The notes: generated from the letters alone by a model not told the origin. A stretch of 64,000 nucleotides of DNA from Martinezella tropici (GCF_003287875.1 NZ_QMKK01000044.1:1-64000); one strand, 5' to 3'. Counted from the stretch's first letter, positions 17,016 through 27,500 are shown. Translations and numbers: made by a program.

Positions 17016-18368
17016 TCAATCGGCCGGCAGCGTGATCCTGGCTTCGAAACCGTCGGTCTTGCCTGTCGCGGGTGACAGCAGGTCGAGATGTCCGCCGATC
17101 TGCTCGACGATACGCTCGACGATCGAGAGGCCGAGGCCGGAGCCTGCCGCTTTCGTCTTGCCGCGCCGAAAGCGCTTCTTCAAGCCAGCAAGTTCATTGG
17201 CGGAAAGCACGGTCCCGCTATTGATGACGCGAATGGCGCGATCATCGACCTGGACCGTCACGTCGTCATCGTCCGGACCATGGATCAATGCATTTTCGAT
17301 AAGATTGCGCATGACGATGGCAAAGGCGTCGATATCGACATTGCGGATCAGTTTCGCCTTTGCTTCATTTTCCAGCTGGACGCGGCCGGCCGTGCCTGTG
17401 TCCCGGTCATAATCGCCAATGACGGTTTCGATGATGGCCACCAGATCGGCCGGTTTATCGCCCGTACCGATGCCGGCTTGAGCGCGGGAGAGCTGCAGCA
17501 GCTTTTCCGCCAGTCGCCCCAGATTGGAAAGCGATGTCTCGATGCGGCCGGCGCGGTCGGTCAGAGGGCCCTCAGGCAGTTCGGCGATCAGGCGCTGGGT
17601 CTGGGCGAGCGCGCCCGCGATCGGGGTGCGCAGCTCATGGGCGCTGTTGGCGGTGAATTCCCGTTCGGCTTCGAGCGCCAGGCGCAGGCGGTCGAGCAGG
17701 AGATTGACGGAGCGCGCGATCGGCTGCAGCTCACGCGGCAGCGTCTCGCTGTCCAATGGCGCCATATTGCCGCTGTCCTTTGTGGCAATCTGTGATCGCA
17801 GGCGGTCGATGGGCCGCAGGGACCGACCGACGACGAAACCGATGGCGACGATGCTCGCGGGAATGAGGGCAAGCAGCGGCCAGAGCAATGCGACGCCGCT
17901 TTCGCGGGATGCTTCGCGGCGATTCTTGAAGGCATCCGCGACATGCAGGAAGATCGTGCCGTCGGCCGATGATTCCGTATAGATCCGGTATCGCGGCGTA
18001 TTGTGGAAGCCGATTTTCAGCGGTACGTCATAGGCGGTTGCCGGGGCATCGTGGGAATGAAGGATGACCTTACCGTTCGCATCCAGCACCTGATAGGTCA
18101 GATATTCGCGGTTCAGCCCCTTGTTGAGCTCTTCCAGGCTTTGCGGGTCACCCGAATGGTCGCGATTGGCGAGATCGTCCAGCACCAGGGGCATCAGCCG
18201 TTCGGCGGTTTCCTGCAGCGCGCCGTCGAAGGTCTCGGAAAGCTCCTTGTTGACTACGTAGACGCCGATACCGACTGCAATCAGCCAGAAGACGACGACG
18301 GTCCCGGTGAGTGCCGCGACCAGGCGACGGGTTATGCTGGCGCGGCTTGGGCCTTTCTGCTGCGTCAT
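17016..18368 (-). CDS. Two-component sensor histidine kinase
   Basis: A 450-aa inner-membrane kinase. TM1 lies at about 13-38 (LTGTVVVFWLIAVGIGVYVV) and TM2 at about 155-175 (LLWPLLALIPASIVAIGFVV), bracketing a periplasmic sensor of about 120 residues. A HAMP-like segment follows, then the H-box SAHELRTPIAGALAQ and a C-terminal ATPase domain with NLIENALIHG (N box) and GSGLGLSIVERI (G box). QseC/TctE-like architecture. The start overlaps the response-regulator stop by 4 bp. Signal unknown. Confidence 0.93.
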   Translation of the reverse strand: MTQQKGPSRASITRRLVAALTGTVVVFWLIAVGIGVYVVNKELSETFDGALQETAERLMPLVLDDLANRDHSGDPQSLEELNKGLNREYLTYQVLDANGKVILHSHDAPATAYDVPLKIGFHNTPRYRIYTESSADGTIFLHVADAFKNRREASRESGVALLWPLLALIPASIVAIGFVVGRSLRPIDRLRSQIATKDSGNMAPLDSETLPRELQPIARSVNLLLDRLRLALEAEREFTANSAHELRTPIAGALAQTQRLIAELPEGPLTDRAGRIETSLSNLGRLAEKLLQLSRAQAGIGTGDKPADLVAIIETVIGDYDRDTGTAGRVQLENEAKAKLIRNVDIDAFAIVMRNLIENALIHGPDDDDVTVQVDDRAIRVINSGTVLSANELAGLKKRFRRGKTKAAGSGLGLSIVERIVEQIGGHLDLLSPATGKTDGFEARITLPAD

Positions 18369-19030
18369 CGCTCACCCAGGCAATAGCCGACGCCGCGTGC
18401 CGTCCGGATCCGGTCCCTGCCGATCTTCTTGCGCAGGCGGCTGATATAGACTTCCACCGTATTGCTTTCTATCTCGGAGCCGAAGGCATAGAGTGCTTCC
18501 TCTATCTTGTCTTTCGAGACGATGGCGCCGGGCCTTGCAACCAGCAGATCGAGCACGGCCCATTCGCGCCCTGTCAGCACCACATCCTTGCCCTCCAGCC
18601 GGACGCGCCGTTGCGGCTGGTCGATTTCAAGATCGGCAAAGCGGATGGTCGGCTGCGGGCTGCCGGTATAGCGGCGGGCTACCGCCAGGATGCGGGCCGT
18701 GAGCTCGCCGAGATTGAACGGCTTGACGAGATAGTCGTCGGCGCCGCTGTTCAATCCCTCGATGCGGTCGGAAATCTGGTCGCGCGCCGTGAGAATGATG
18801 ACGGGCGTTTCGTCTGGCCTGCGGCGCAGCCGCTTCAGAAAATCGATGCCGCTGCCATCGGGAAGCTGCAGATCCAAAAGGACAAGGCCATACTGCACGG
18901 CGCTGGTAACCTCATCGGCATCGGTGAGATTCCTGACCCAGTCCACAGCGTGCGGGCCTGCCGCGATATGGTCGCGAACCGCGCTGCCGATCGTGTCATC
19001 GTCCTCTACCAGAAGAATGCGCACTTGCAC
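18365..19030 (-). CDS. OmpR-family response regulator
   Basis: A 221-aa regulator. The receiver domain has the acidic pocket VEDDD, the phospho-acceptor Asp in LLDLQLPDGSG and the Lys in VKPF. The C-terminal OmpR/PhoB winged helix holds GREWAVLDLLVARPG and SNTVEVYISRLRKKIG. It is co-transcribed with, and overlaps, the histidine kinase. Transcribed divergently from the RbsD/FucU gene across a 217-bp intergenic region. Confidence 0.94.
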   Translation of the reverse strand: MQVRILLVEDDDTIGSAVRDHIAAGPHAVDWVRNLTDADEVTSAVQYGLVLLDLQLPDGSGIDFLKRLRRRPDETPVIILTARDQISDRIEGLNSGADDYLVKPFNLGELTARILAVARRYTGSPQPTIRFADLEIDQPQRRVRLEGKDVVLTGREWAVLDLLVARPGAIVSKDKIEEALYAFGSEIESNTVEVYISRLRKKIGRDRIRTARGVGYCLGER

Positions 19031-19247
19031 CTCGCAACCATTGAACGCGCTTCAGTTAATGCCGACGAAGCTATCGGGTCAATAACGGCCGAAATAAGCC
19101 AAGCCTGGATGCACAGTTCTTCGGGTATCCATCCGCCGAAAACGGTCCCGGTGCCTATGGACAGACAGGAACGTGATGGTTACTTGTTTGCGCGGAGAAC
19201 GAAGCGGCCGCAGGATGGCTGCACAGGCCATTGGAGGATGCTCGGTC

Positions 19248-19703
19248 ATGCTGAAGGGAATTTCGCCGCTGTTGAATGCGGATGTGCTCTATGCGCTGAA
19301 ATCGATGGGACATGGCGACATGCTCGTCGTGGTCGATACGAATTTCCCCGCCGAAGCCATCGCAAGCCAGACGGTTCTGGGCGAGCTGCTGCGCATCGAC
19401 AACGTGCCGGCCGCCGACGCGGTTGCTGCGATATTGTCATTGATGCCGCTCGACACGTTCATCGACGACGCCGCAACGCGCATGGAAGTGGTCGGTGCGC
19501 CCGACGAGGTGCCGCAGGTGCAGCGCGAGGTGCAGGCTGCGATCGACAAGGCCGAGGGCAAGCATTGGCCGCTGACGCCGGTCGAACGCTACGCCTTCTA
19601 TGAGCGCGCCAAGGATGCCTATTGCGTCATTCAGACCGGCGAACGCCGTTTCTACGGCTGTTTCACCTTGACCAAGGGCGTCATTCCGCCGGAAGCTGAG
19701 TGA
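19248..19703 (+). CDS. RbsD/FucU family mutarotase
   Basis: A 151-aa RbsD/FucU-fold protein (MLKGISPLLNADVLYALKSM, with the conserved GHGD and RYAFYERAKDAYCVIQTGE). The family interconverts sugar anomers or pyranose/furanose forms (ribose, fucose). ATG 19248 follows GGAGG. It lies just upstream of the SorC regulator and the smo polyol operon, so it may serve the ketose or aldose products of that locus. A 9-bp perfect stem-loop (19700-19727) without a T run sits at its stop. Confidence 0.85.
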   Translation: MLKGISPLLNADVLYALKSMGHGDMLVVVDTNFPAEAIASQTVLGELLRIDNVPAADAVAAILSLMPLDTFIDDAATRMEVVGAPDEVPQVQREVQAAIDKAEGKHWPLTPVERYAFYERAKDAYCVIQTGERRFYGCFTLTKGVIPPEAE

Positions 19704-19787
19704 TCCGGCACGGTCGGTCCGGATCACCTGGCCCGGATCGCGAGCATAATTGCCGAGGATCGGGCGCTGTTTCGATAAAGGAATGCG

Positions 19788-20741
19788 ATGGCGAGAAAGC
19801 TGGATTCCCAGGGGCGGCTTGACGATGCGGCACGAGCCGGATGGCTCTATTACGTTGCCGGCCGGACTCAGGACGAGATTGCGGTCGCAATGGGAATCTC
19901 CCGCCAATCGGCGCAGCGTCTGGTATCGCTCGCCGTTGCCGAACGGTTGATCAAGGTGCGGCTGGATCACCCGATCGCCGCCTGCCTGGAATATGCTGCG
20001 GCGCTGAAAGCAAAATTCGGTCTTCGCCATGTCGATGTCGTGCCGAGCGATCCGGATAGCACATCGTCTACCATCGGCATCGCCGAAGCCGGGGCAGCCG
20101 AAATCGAGCGCTGGCTGCGGCGTAGCGATCCGATCGTATTGGCGATCGGCACGGGGCGCACGCTGAAGGCCGCGGTCGACCAGCTGCCGGCCATCGAATG
20201 TCTGCAGCACCGGGTGGTGTCCCTGACCGGCAATATCGGCCCGGACGGTTCAGCCGCCTATTACAACGTCATTTTCAGCATGGCCGACGTCATCAAGGCG
20301 CGGCATTTTCCGATGCCGCTGCCTGTGCTGGTATCGTCGGCGGAAGAACGCGAACTCTTGCATGCGCAGGCGCTGGTACGCTCGACGCTGGATATCAGCG
20401 CCCAGGCCGACGTCACCTTCGTCGGCATCGGCGAAATGGGCATCGAAGCGCCGCTCTGCCTCGACGGCTTCCTCGAGAGAGAGGAGATGCTGGCGCTCAT
20501 GGACCGCGGCGCTGCCGGCGAGATCTGCGGCTGGCTTTTCGATGGCGATGGCAAGCTCATGCCTGATGATGTCAACGATCGCGTCGCCAGCGCGCCGATC
20601 CCGTCCCGGGACACCTGTTCCGTCATTGGAATCGCCAAGGGAAGACGCAAGTTCGAGGCGATCAAGGCTGCGGTTATTGGCCGGCAAATCAACGGGTTGA
20701 TCACCGACGAGGCAGTTGCTGAATTTTTGCTCAGGGATTGA
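19788..20741 (+). CDS. SorC-family sugar-responsive transcriptional regulator
   Basis: A 317-aa regulator with an N-terminal helix-turn-helix (GRTQDEIAVAMGISRQSAQR, about 26-45) and a C-terminal sugar-phosphate-binding domain of the SorC/DeoR-like type (IGTGRTLKAAVDQLP; GLITDEAVAEFLL at the end). Directly upstream of the smoE operon in the same direction, with its presumed operator in between. It is the most likely polyol-responsive regulator of that operon. No ATG competitor within 40 bp upstream. Confidence 0.9.
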   Translation: MARKLDSQGRLDDAARAGWLYYVAGRTQDEIAVAMGISRQSAQRLVSLAVAERLIKVRLDHPIAACLEYAAALKAKFGLRHVDVVPSDPDSTSSTIGIAEAGAAEIERWLRRSDPIVLAIGTGRTLKAAVDQLPAIECLQHRVVSLTGNIGPDGSAAYYNVIFSMADVIKARHFPMPLPVLVSSAEERELLHAQALVRSTLDISAQADVTFVGIGEMGIEAPLCLDGFLEREEMLALMDRGAAGEICGWLFDGDGKLMPDDVNDRVASAPIPSRDTCSVIGIAKGRRKFEAIKAAVIGRQINGLITDEAVAEFLLRD

Positions 20742-20808
20742 GCAAAAAATTTTTCCATAAAAACAAAGAGATGGGTTTCTTGCTCGGCAATGCAGCAACG
20801 AATCTGCA

Positions 20809-20837
20809 TTGACATTTTGTCGCAATGAGCGAGTAAT
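20809..20837 (+). promoter_or_regulatory. Probable smoE promoter with overlapping regulator site
   Basis: TTGACA (20809-20814), a 17-bp spacer and AGTAAT (20832-20837). AATGAGC occurs inside the spacer, and its complement GCTCATT occurs about 30 bp downstream (around 20857), forming an inverted pair across the likely start site. This arrangement suits SorC control; the assignment to SorC is inference. Confidence 0.55.
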
Positions 20838-20886
20838 TGCCCACGAGCAAAGCGAATGCTCATTTTTAGTCTTCTGGGAGGAAGAT

Positions 20887-22203
20887 ATGAAATTGAAAAC
20901 TTTATTGCTGAGCGCCTGCTCGGCGTTGATGTTTGCCGGCCTGGCGTCCGCAGAAACCCTCACGATTGCGACGGTCAATAACGGCGACATGGTTCGTATG
21001 CAGAAGCTTACGGACGATTTCAAAGCCAAGAACCCCGGCATCGACCTGCAATGGGTCACGCTTGAAGAAAACGTATTGCGCCAGAAGGTTACGACCGACA
21101 TCGCTACCAAGGCCGGCCAGTACGACGTGCTGACCATCGGCACCTACGAAGTGCCGATCTGGAGCAAGCTCGGCTGGCTCGCGGCGCTCGACAAGCTTTC
21201 CGCCGACAAGGACTATGCGGTGGATGACCTTCTCCCGGCCATTCGCAGCGGTCTGACCACCGACGGCAAGCTCTATGCAGCACCGTTCTATGGCGAAAGC
21301 TCGATGGTGATGTATCGCAAGGACCTGTTCGAGAAGGCCGGCCTGAAGATGCCGGACGCCCCGACCTGGGACTTCGTCGCCGATGCAGCCCGCAAGATCA
21401 CCGACAAGGACCATGAAGTCTACGGCATCTGCCTCCGTGGCAAGGCAGGCTGGGGCGAGAACATGGCATTCCTGACGGCCATGTCGAATTCGTTCGGCGC
21501 CCGCTGGTTCGACGAGAAGTGGAAGGCACAGTTCGACCAGCCGGAATGGAAGGACACGCTGAGCTTCTACGTCAAGCTCATGAAGGATGCCGGCCCTCCG
21601 GGCGCTTCCTCCAACGGCTTCAACGAAAACCTGGCCCTGTTCCAGTCCGGCAAGTGCGGCATGTGGATCGACGCGACGGTTGCAGCCTCCTTCGTTTCCG
21701 ATCCGAAGGAATCGAAGGTCGCCGACAAGGTCGGCTTCGCTCTGGCTCCGGATAAGGGCCTCGGCAAGCGCGGCAACTGGCTCTGGGCATGGAACCTCGC
21801 CATCCCGGCTTCCTCGAAGAAGACCGAAGCGGCGGAGAAGTTCATTTCCTGGGCCACCAGCAAGGAATACACCAACCTTGTGGCACAGAAGGAAGGCTGG
21901 CTGAACGCACCTCCCGGCACCCGCACGTCGCTCTACGCGAATGCGGACTACCAGAAGGCAGCGCCTTTCGCGAAGATGACGCTCGACTCGATCAACTCGG
22001 CTGATCCGACGCATCCGACCGTCAAACCGGTTCCCTATGTCGGCGTCCAGTTCGTCGCCATTCCTGAATTCCAGGGCATCGGCACGGCTGTCGGCCAGCA
22101 GTTCTCGGCTGCTCTCGCCGGCCAGATCTCCGTCGATCAGGCGCTGAAGGCTGCCCAGCAGCTGACGGAACGCGAAATGAAGAAGGCCGGCTATCCGAAG
22201 TAA
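20887..22203 (+). CDS. smoE: Sorbitol/mannitol ABC transporter substrate-binding protein
   Basis: A 438-aa periplasmic binding protein. The signal peptide MKLKTLLLSACSALMFAGLA ends at a cleavage site after ASA (about residue 22). The mature domain is a family 1 extracellular solute-binding protein (ATVNNGDMVRMQKLTDDFKA near the start). With the two permeases and ATPase downstream it matches SmoEFGK-type hexitol importers. The start at ATG 20887 follows GGGAGGAAG. A very stable stem-loop and a terminator-like hairpin follow the stop and probably limit downstream transcription. Confidence 0.88.
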   Translation: MKLKTLLLSACSALMFAGLASAETLTIATVNNGDMVRMQKLTDDFKAKNPGIDLQWVTLEENVLRQKVTTDIATKAGQYDVLTIGTYEVPIWSKLGWLAALDKLSADKDYAVDDLLPAIRSGLTTDGKLYAAPFYGESSMVMYRKDLFEKAGLKMPDAPTWDFVADAARKITDKDHEVYGICLRGKAGWGENMAFLTAMSNSFGARWFDEKWKAQFDQPEWKDTLSFYVKLMKDAGPPGASSNGFNENLALFQSGKCGMWIDATVAASFVSDPKESKVADKVGFALAPDKGLGKRGNWLWAWNLAIPASSKKTEAAEKFISWATSKEYTNLVAQKEGWLNAPPGTRTSLYANADYQKAAPFAKMTLDSINSADPTHPTVKPVPYVGVQFVAIPEFQGIGTAVGQQFSAALAGQISVDQALKAAQQLTEREMKKAGYPK

Positions 22204-22219
22204 GGGCCTTCGAAGCTAA

Positions 22220-22253
22220 GGAAAGCAGCGCCCCCTCTCGAGCGCTGCTTTCC
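22220..22253 (+). other. Perfect 12-bp stem-loop after smoE
   Basis: GGAAAGCAGCGC (22220-22231) pairs perfectly with GCGCTGCTTTCC (22242-22253) around a 10-nt loop, 17 nt after the smoE stop. No T run follows directly, so it is more likely an mRNA 3'-end stabiliser than a terminator by itself. Confidence 0.8.
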
Positions 22254-22257
22254 CCTA

Positions 22258-22299
22258 GGCCGCCGAGCGCCGAACTGCCCTTGGCGGCCCCTTTTGTTT
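22258..22299 (+). terminator. Intrinsic terminator-like hairpin between smoE and smoF
   Basis: GGCCGCCGAG (22258-22267) pairs with CTTGGCGGCC (22280-22289), one G-U wobble, followed by CTTTTGTTT. It should cause partial termination so that smoE exceeds smoFGK. Confidence 0.65.
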
Positions 22300-22349
22300 C
22301 AGCCGGTCCGCGGCCATCCCCTCCTTAAAAAGATAGGTCGGTACTTGCC

Positions 22350-23222
22350 ATGGCAACGTTGCACACCCGTTCCACCGCCCGCGTCATGATGGCGCCTTCG
22401 GTTCTGCTTCTCTTCGCTTGGATGATCGTCCCGCTCGTGATGACGATCTATTTCTCGACGCTGAACTACAATCTGCTGAACCCCGGCACGCATGATTTCA
22501 TCGGCTGGCTCAACTACGAATATTTCATCAGCGACCCGGCCTTTGTGAGCTCTCTGATCGTGACGCTGCTGCTTGTCGGCGGCGCGCTGCTCATTACCGT
22601 CATCGGCGGCATTGCGCTGGCGCTCCTTCTCGATCAGCCGATCTTCGGCCAGGGCATCGTGCGCATGCTGGTGCTTGCACCCTTCTTCGTGATGCCGACG
22701 GTCGCCGCCCTCATCTGGAAGCACATGTTCATGAACCCGGTGAACGGGCTCCTGGCGCATCTCTTCAAATTTTTCGGGCTCGATCCGCTGACCTGGCTGG
22801 AGACGGTTCCGCTGCTGTCGATCATCATCATCATCGCCTGGCAATGGCTGCCTTTCGCGACGCTTATCCTGCTGACGGCCCTGCAGTCGCTGGATGAGGA
22901 GCAGAAGGAAGCCGCCGAGATGGATGGCGCCGGGCCGGTTTCGAAGTTCATCTACATCATCCTGCCGCATCTGGCCCGCGCCATCACCGTCGTGATCCTG
23001 ATCGAGACGATCTTCATGCTGTCGGCCTTCGCGGAGATCCTCGTCACCACCAATGGCGGACCGGGCACGGCGACGACGAACCTCACTTATCTCGTCTATT
23101 CGCAGATCGTTCTGTCGCAGGACGTCGGCGGCGCATCGGCGGGCGGCATCATCGCCGTCATCCTCGCCAATATCGTCGCGATCTTCCTGATGCGTGCGGT
23201 CGGCAAGAATCTGGAGGCTTGA
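22350..23222 (+). CDS. smoF: Polyol ABC transporter permease
   Basis: A 290-aa inner-membrane permease of the MalF-like type with about six transmembrane helices (first at about 12-35, VMMAPSVLLLFAWMIVPLVM). The EAA loop DEEQKEAAEMDGAGPVSKFI contacts the ATPase. The stop overlaps the region just before the smoG start by 1 bp spacing, so the two are tightly coupled. Part of the smoEFGK importer. Confidence 0.9.
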   Translation: MATLHTRSTARVMMAPSVLLLFAWMIVPLVMTIYFSTLNYNLLNPGTHDFIGWLNYEYFISDPAFVSSLIVTLLLVGGALLITVIGGIALALLLDQPIFGQGIVRMLVLAPFFVMPTVAALIWKHMFMNPVNGLLAHLFKFFGLDPLTWLETVPLLSIIIIIAWQWLPFATLILLTALQSLDEEQKEAAEMDGAGPVSKFIYIILPHLARAITVVILIETIFMLSAFAEILVTTNGGPGTATTNLTYLVYSQIVLSQDVGGASAGGIIAVILANIVAIFLMRAVGKNLEA

Positions 23223-23223
23223 G

Positions 23224-24066
23224 ATGGCACGCAAGATCACCACGCAACGCAAGATCGTCGTATCGCTCGCCGCCTGGGTCGTGGCGCTCCTCATCTTCTT
23301 CCCGATCCTGTGGACGATCCTGACGAGCTTCAAGACGGAGGGCGATGCGATTGCCTCGCCGCCGCAATTCCTCTTCTTCCACTGGACGCTGGAGAATTAT
23401 TTCGAGGTGCAGTCGCGCTCGGATTACTTCCTCCACTTCGGCAATTCGGTCATCATCGCCTTCGGTTCGACCATTCTCGGCCTGCTCGTCGCGGTACCCG
23501 CCGCCTGGGCCATGGCATTCTCGCCGACCAAGCGGACCAAGGATGTCCTGATGTGGATGCTGTCGACGAAGATGATGCCGCCGGTCGGCGCCTTCATCCC
23601 GATCTATCTGCTGTTCCAGAGCTTCGGCCTCCTGAACAACCAGTTCGCCAGCCGGCTGGGCATGGTGATCGTCCTGATGCTAATCAACCTGCCGATCATC
23701 GTCTGGATGCTCTATACCTACTTCAAGGAAATCCCCGGCGAGATCCTCGAAGCAGCCCGCATGGACGGTGCCACGCTGGCAAAGGAAATCATCTACGTCC
23801 TGACGCCGATGGCGATCCCCGGCCTTGCCTCGACGATGCTGCTCAACATCATCCTCGCCTGGAACGAAGCCTTCTGGACGCTCAATCTCTCCGCGGTCGA
23901 CGCCGCACCGCTAAGCACCTTCATCGCCTCCTACTCCAGTCCGGAGGGCCTGTTCTATGCCAAGCTTTCGGCGGCATCGACCATGGCGATCGCTCCGATC
24001 CTGATCCTCGGCTGGTTCAGCCAGAAACAACTCGTTCGCGGCCTCACCTTCGGCGCGGTTAAGTAA
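23224..24066 (+). CDS. smoG: Polyol ABC transporter permease
   Basis: A 280-aa MalG-like permease. Transmembrane helices include VVSLAAWVVALLIFFPILWT near the N-terminus, and the EAA loop is EIPGEILEAARMDGATLAKE. It ends with the family-typical FSQKQLVRGLTFGAVK. ATG 23224 directly follows the smoF stop. It precedes the ATPase gene by 11 bp. Confidence 0.9.
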   Translation: MARKITTQRKIVVSLAAWVVALLIFFPILWTILTSFKTEGDAIASPPQFLFFHWTLENYFEVQSRSDYFLHFGNSVIIAFGSTILGLLVAVPAAWAMAFSPTKRTKDVLMWMLSTKMMPPVGAFIPIYLLFQSFGLLNNQFASRLGMVIVLMLINLPIIVWMLYTYFKEIPGEILEAARMDGATLAKEIIYVLTPMAIPGLASTMLLNIILAWNEAFWTLNLSAVDAAPLSTFIASYSSPEGLFYAKLSAASTMAIAPILILGWFSQKQLVRGLTFGAVK

Positions 24067-24077
24067 GGAAGACAAGC

Positions 24078-25076
<999 letters not shown>

Positions 25077-25225
25077 ACCCGAGCCGGGGCCATGCCCGCT
25101 TGCGAGCATGGCCGATTGCATTTCTCCCGGGCCGCATCCTGCGATCTCCGCGGACGGGCAAGCCTATAGCCGGTGCGGCTTTCCCGAGTCGTCCGGAGCC
25201 AGAGACCTTCAAAAGGACCAGAGAC

Positions 25226-26707
25226 ATGACGTGCAAATTATCGCTCGCAACTCTTCAGCAGGCGGCTGCAAAGGCGGCCATTCCTGCTTACGATCCGAAA
25301 TCGCTTTCGGCGGGCATCGTGCATTTCGGTGTCGGTAATTTCCATCGCGCCCATCAGGCTGTTTATCTCGACGATCTTTTCAATGCCGGAGAAGCCCATG
25401 ACTGGGCGATCATCGGTGCGGGTGTGCTGCCGTCCGATGCGGCCATGCGGGAAAAGCTCGCAGCCCAGGATTTTCTGACGACCGTCGTCGAGCAGGACAA
25501 TAATCGCACGGCCGCGCGCGTGACCGCGCCGATGATCGACATCCTGCCGGTCGGCGATGCCAAGGCCATCATCGCCAAGCTTGCCGACCCGACGATCCGC
25601 ATCGTTTCGATGACGATCACCGAAGGTGGCTATTTCATCGACGCCTCGGGCAAGTTCAATCCCGCCCAGCCGGCGATCGTGGCCGACGGGCAGAACCCAG
25701 ATGCGCCGAAGACGGTGTTCGGCCTGATCGTGGCCGGTCTCAAGGCGCGCCGCGCGGTCGGCCTGCAGCCTTTCACCGTCATGTCCTGCGACAACATCCC
25801 CCACAATGGCGGCGTCACCAAAGCCGCCGTGGTCGGTACGGCGCGGCTTTCCGATCCGGCCTTTGCCGACTGGATCGCCGCGAACGTCGCTTTCCCGAAC
25901 GGCATGGTCGACCGCATCACGCCGGCGACCGGCGCGCGTGAAATCGACCTGCTGAAAGAAGACTTCGATATCGAGGACAACTGGCCGGTCTATTGCGAAG
26001 AGTTCAAGCAATGGGTGCTGGAAGACAACTTCCCGGCAGGACGTCCGGCGCTGGAAAAGGTCGGCGTGACCTTCGTTCCCGACGTGACGCCCTATGAGCA
26101 CATGAAGATCCGCATTCTCAACGGCGGCCATGCGGCGATTGCTTATCCGGCGGCGCTGATGGATATCCATTTCGTGCATGAAGCCATGGAAGAGCCGCTG
26201 ATCCGCGCCTTCCTCGCAAAGCTCGAAAACGACGAGATCATCCCCGTCATCCCGCCGGTACCGAATACGGTGCTTGCGGATTACTTCAAGCTGATCGAGC
26301 GGCGCTTCTCCAATCCGAAGATCGCCGACACCATCCCGCGTCTGGCGCAGGACGGCTCCAACCGCCAGCCGAAATTCATTCTGCCATCGACAGCCGACCG
26401 TCTCCGTCGCGGCGAGGATATCGTCGGTCTCGCACTCGTTTCCGCTCTCTGGTGCCGCTATTTCGCCGGCAAGAGCGACAGCGGCAAGGAGATCGTCTTC
26501 AACGATGCCAGCGCGGATCGGCTGCATGCAGCAGCCCTCAAGGCAAAAGACGATCCGAATGCCTTCCTGGTCTTCGATGATATTTTCGGCGATGTCGCCA
26601 AATCCGATCTCTTCCGCAAGCGCTTCGCGCATGCACTGAAAACGCTGTGGGAAAAGGGTACCCGCGTCACCCTGCAGCTATACTTGGACAACAAACTCGC
26701 GGAATGA
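25226..26707 (+). CDS. mtlK: Mannitol 2-dehydrogenase family polyol dehydrogenase
   Basis: A 493-aa long-chain mannitol dehydrogenase, oxidising D-mannitol (and often D-arabitol or D-sorbitol) to the ketose with NAD. The nucleotide-binding motif VHFGVGNFHRAHQ is near residue 31 and the catalytic KIRILNGGHA (K-x4-N-x2-H) near 293. ATG 25226 follows AAAAGGACC. The 149 bp after smoK hold nothing else. A hairpin with a T run follows. No smoS-type sorbitol dehydrogenase is present. Confidence 0.9.
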   Translation: MTCKLSLATLQQAAAKAAIPAYDPKSLSAGIVHFGVGNFHRAHQAVYLDDLFNAGEAHDWAIIGAGVLPSDAAMREKLAAQDFLTTVVEQDNNRTAARVTAPMIDILPVGDAKAIIAKLADPTIRIVSMTITEGGYFIDASGKFNPAQPAIVADGQNPDAPKTVFGLIVAGLKARRAVGLQPFTVMSCDNIPHNGGVTKAAVVGTARLSDPAFADWIAANVAFPNGMVDRITPATGAREIDLLKEDFDIEDNWPVYCEEFKQWVLEDNFPAGRPALEKVGVTFVPDVTPYEHMKIRILNGGHAAIAYPAALMDIHFVHEAMEEPLIRAFLAKLENDEIIPVIPPVPNTVLADYFKLIERRFSNPKIADTIPRLAQDGSNRQPKFILPSTADRLRRGEDIVGLALVSALWCRYFAGKSDSGKEIVFNDASADRLHAAALKAKDDPNAFLVFDDIFGDVAKSDLFRKRFAHALKTLWEKGTRVTLQLYLDNKLAE

Positions 26708-26715
26708 TTTTCAAG

Positions 26716-26745
26716 CGGCCGGACTTCTCCTGTTCCGGCCGTTTT
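26716..26745 (+). terminator. Hairpin with T run after mtlK
   Basis: CGGCCGGA (26716-26723) pairs with TCCGGCCG (26734-26741), followed by TTTT. A moderate intrinsic terminator; the HAD gene starts 61 bp later and may depend on readthrough or its own promoter. Confidence 0.55.
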
Positions 26746-26805
26746 CCATTGCCGTGCCGGGTTTCCGGCCGGCGGGACAGCAACAGAATTCAGGTTGGAT
26801 CTGTG

Positions 26806-27480
26806 ATGGCGGATGCGGGAACAGGGCTCGTAATCTTCGACTGCGATGGTGTGCTTGTCGACAGCGAGCCGCTGTCGGTCAGTGTGCTCATCCAGGCGAT
26901 GCATGATGTCGGCATCGAGATGAGCGAGGAGGATGTCTACAGCCGCTTCCTCGGCAAGAGCCTGGCGACGCTCGTCGACACGATGCAGACGGAGTTCGAC
27001 GTCTTCATCGACCAGGCATTTCTCGATCGCATCCGCAACGATCTCTACGAGCGCTTCAAGCACGAGCTGAAGCCGATCGACGGCATTGCAGCGACGCTGG
27101 ATGTGCTCAAGCTTCCGCGCTGCGTCGCCTCATCGAGCCAGCTGGAGCGCATCCGTCTCTCGCTCGGTGTGACCGGCCTTCTCGACAGACTGGAGCCGAA
27201 TATTTTCAGCGCCAGCATGGTCAAGCGCGGCAAGCCGGCGCCGGATCTCTTTCTCTATGCGGCGGAAAAAATGGGCGTGCCGCCGAAGGATTGCATCGTC
27301 GTGGAGGACAGCCCGGCGGGGATCACGGCAGCGCGCGCGGCCGGCATGACGGTCTTTGCCTTCACCGGTGGTTCGCATGCTCATTCGCCGAGTTACCGGG
27401 CGGAACTGGAGCAGCTCTCGCCCGAGGTCGTGTTTGACGCGATGCCGGAATTGATACAACTTGTCCGCAACAAGACATAA
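26806..27480 (+). CDS. HAD-superfamily hydrolase (sugar phosphatase-like)
   Basis: A 224-aa HAD-IA hydrolase. Motif I FDCDGVLVDSEPL has the nucleophile and acid Asp pair; ASSSQLERIRLSL supplies motif II; KRGKPAPDLFL motif III Lys; VVEDSPAGITAARAAGM motif IV. Related proteins dephosphorylate sugar phosphates such as 2-deoxyglucose-6-P or beta-phosphoglucomutase substrates. ATG 26806 gives the standard N-terminus. Its place between the dehydrogenase and pentulose kinase genes suggests house-cleaning of polyol phosphates. Confidence 0.85.
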   Translation: MADAGTGLVIFDCDGVLVDSEPLSVSVLIQAMHDVGIEMSEEDVYSRFLGKSLATLVDTMQTEFDVFIDQAFLDRIRNDLYERFKHELKPIDGIAATLDVLKLPRCVASSSQLERIRLSLGVTGLLDRLEPNIFSASMVKRGKPAPDLFLYAAEKMGVPPKDCIVVEDSPAGITAARAAGMTVFAFTGGSHAHSPSYRAELEQLSPEVVFDAMPELIQLVRNKT

Positions 27481-27500
27481 GTGGGCGGGACCTCTTTTGC

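Noticed and set aside
22220..22299. Riboswitch between smoE and smoF
   Set aside because: Two simple hairpins explain the structure; no conserved aptamer core is visible.
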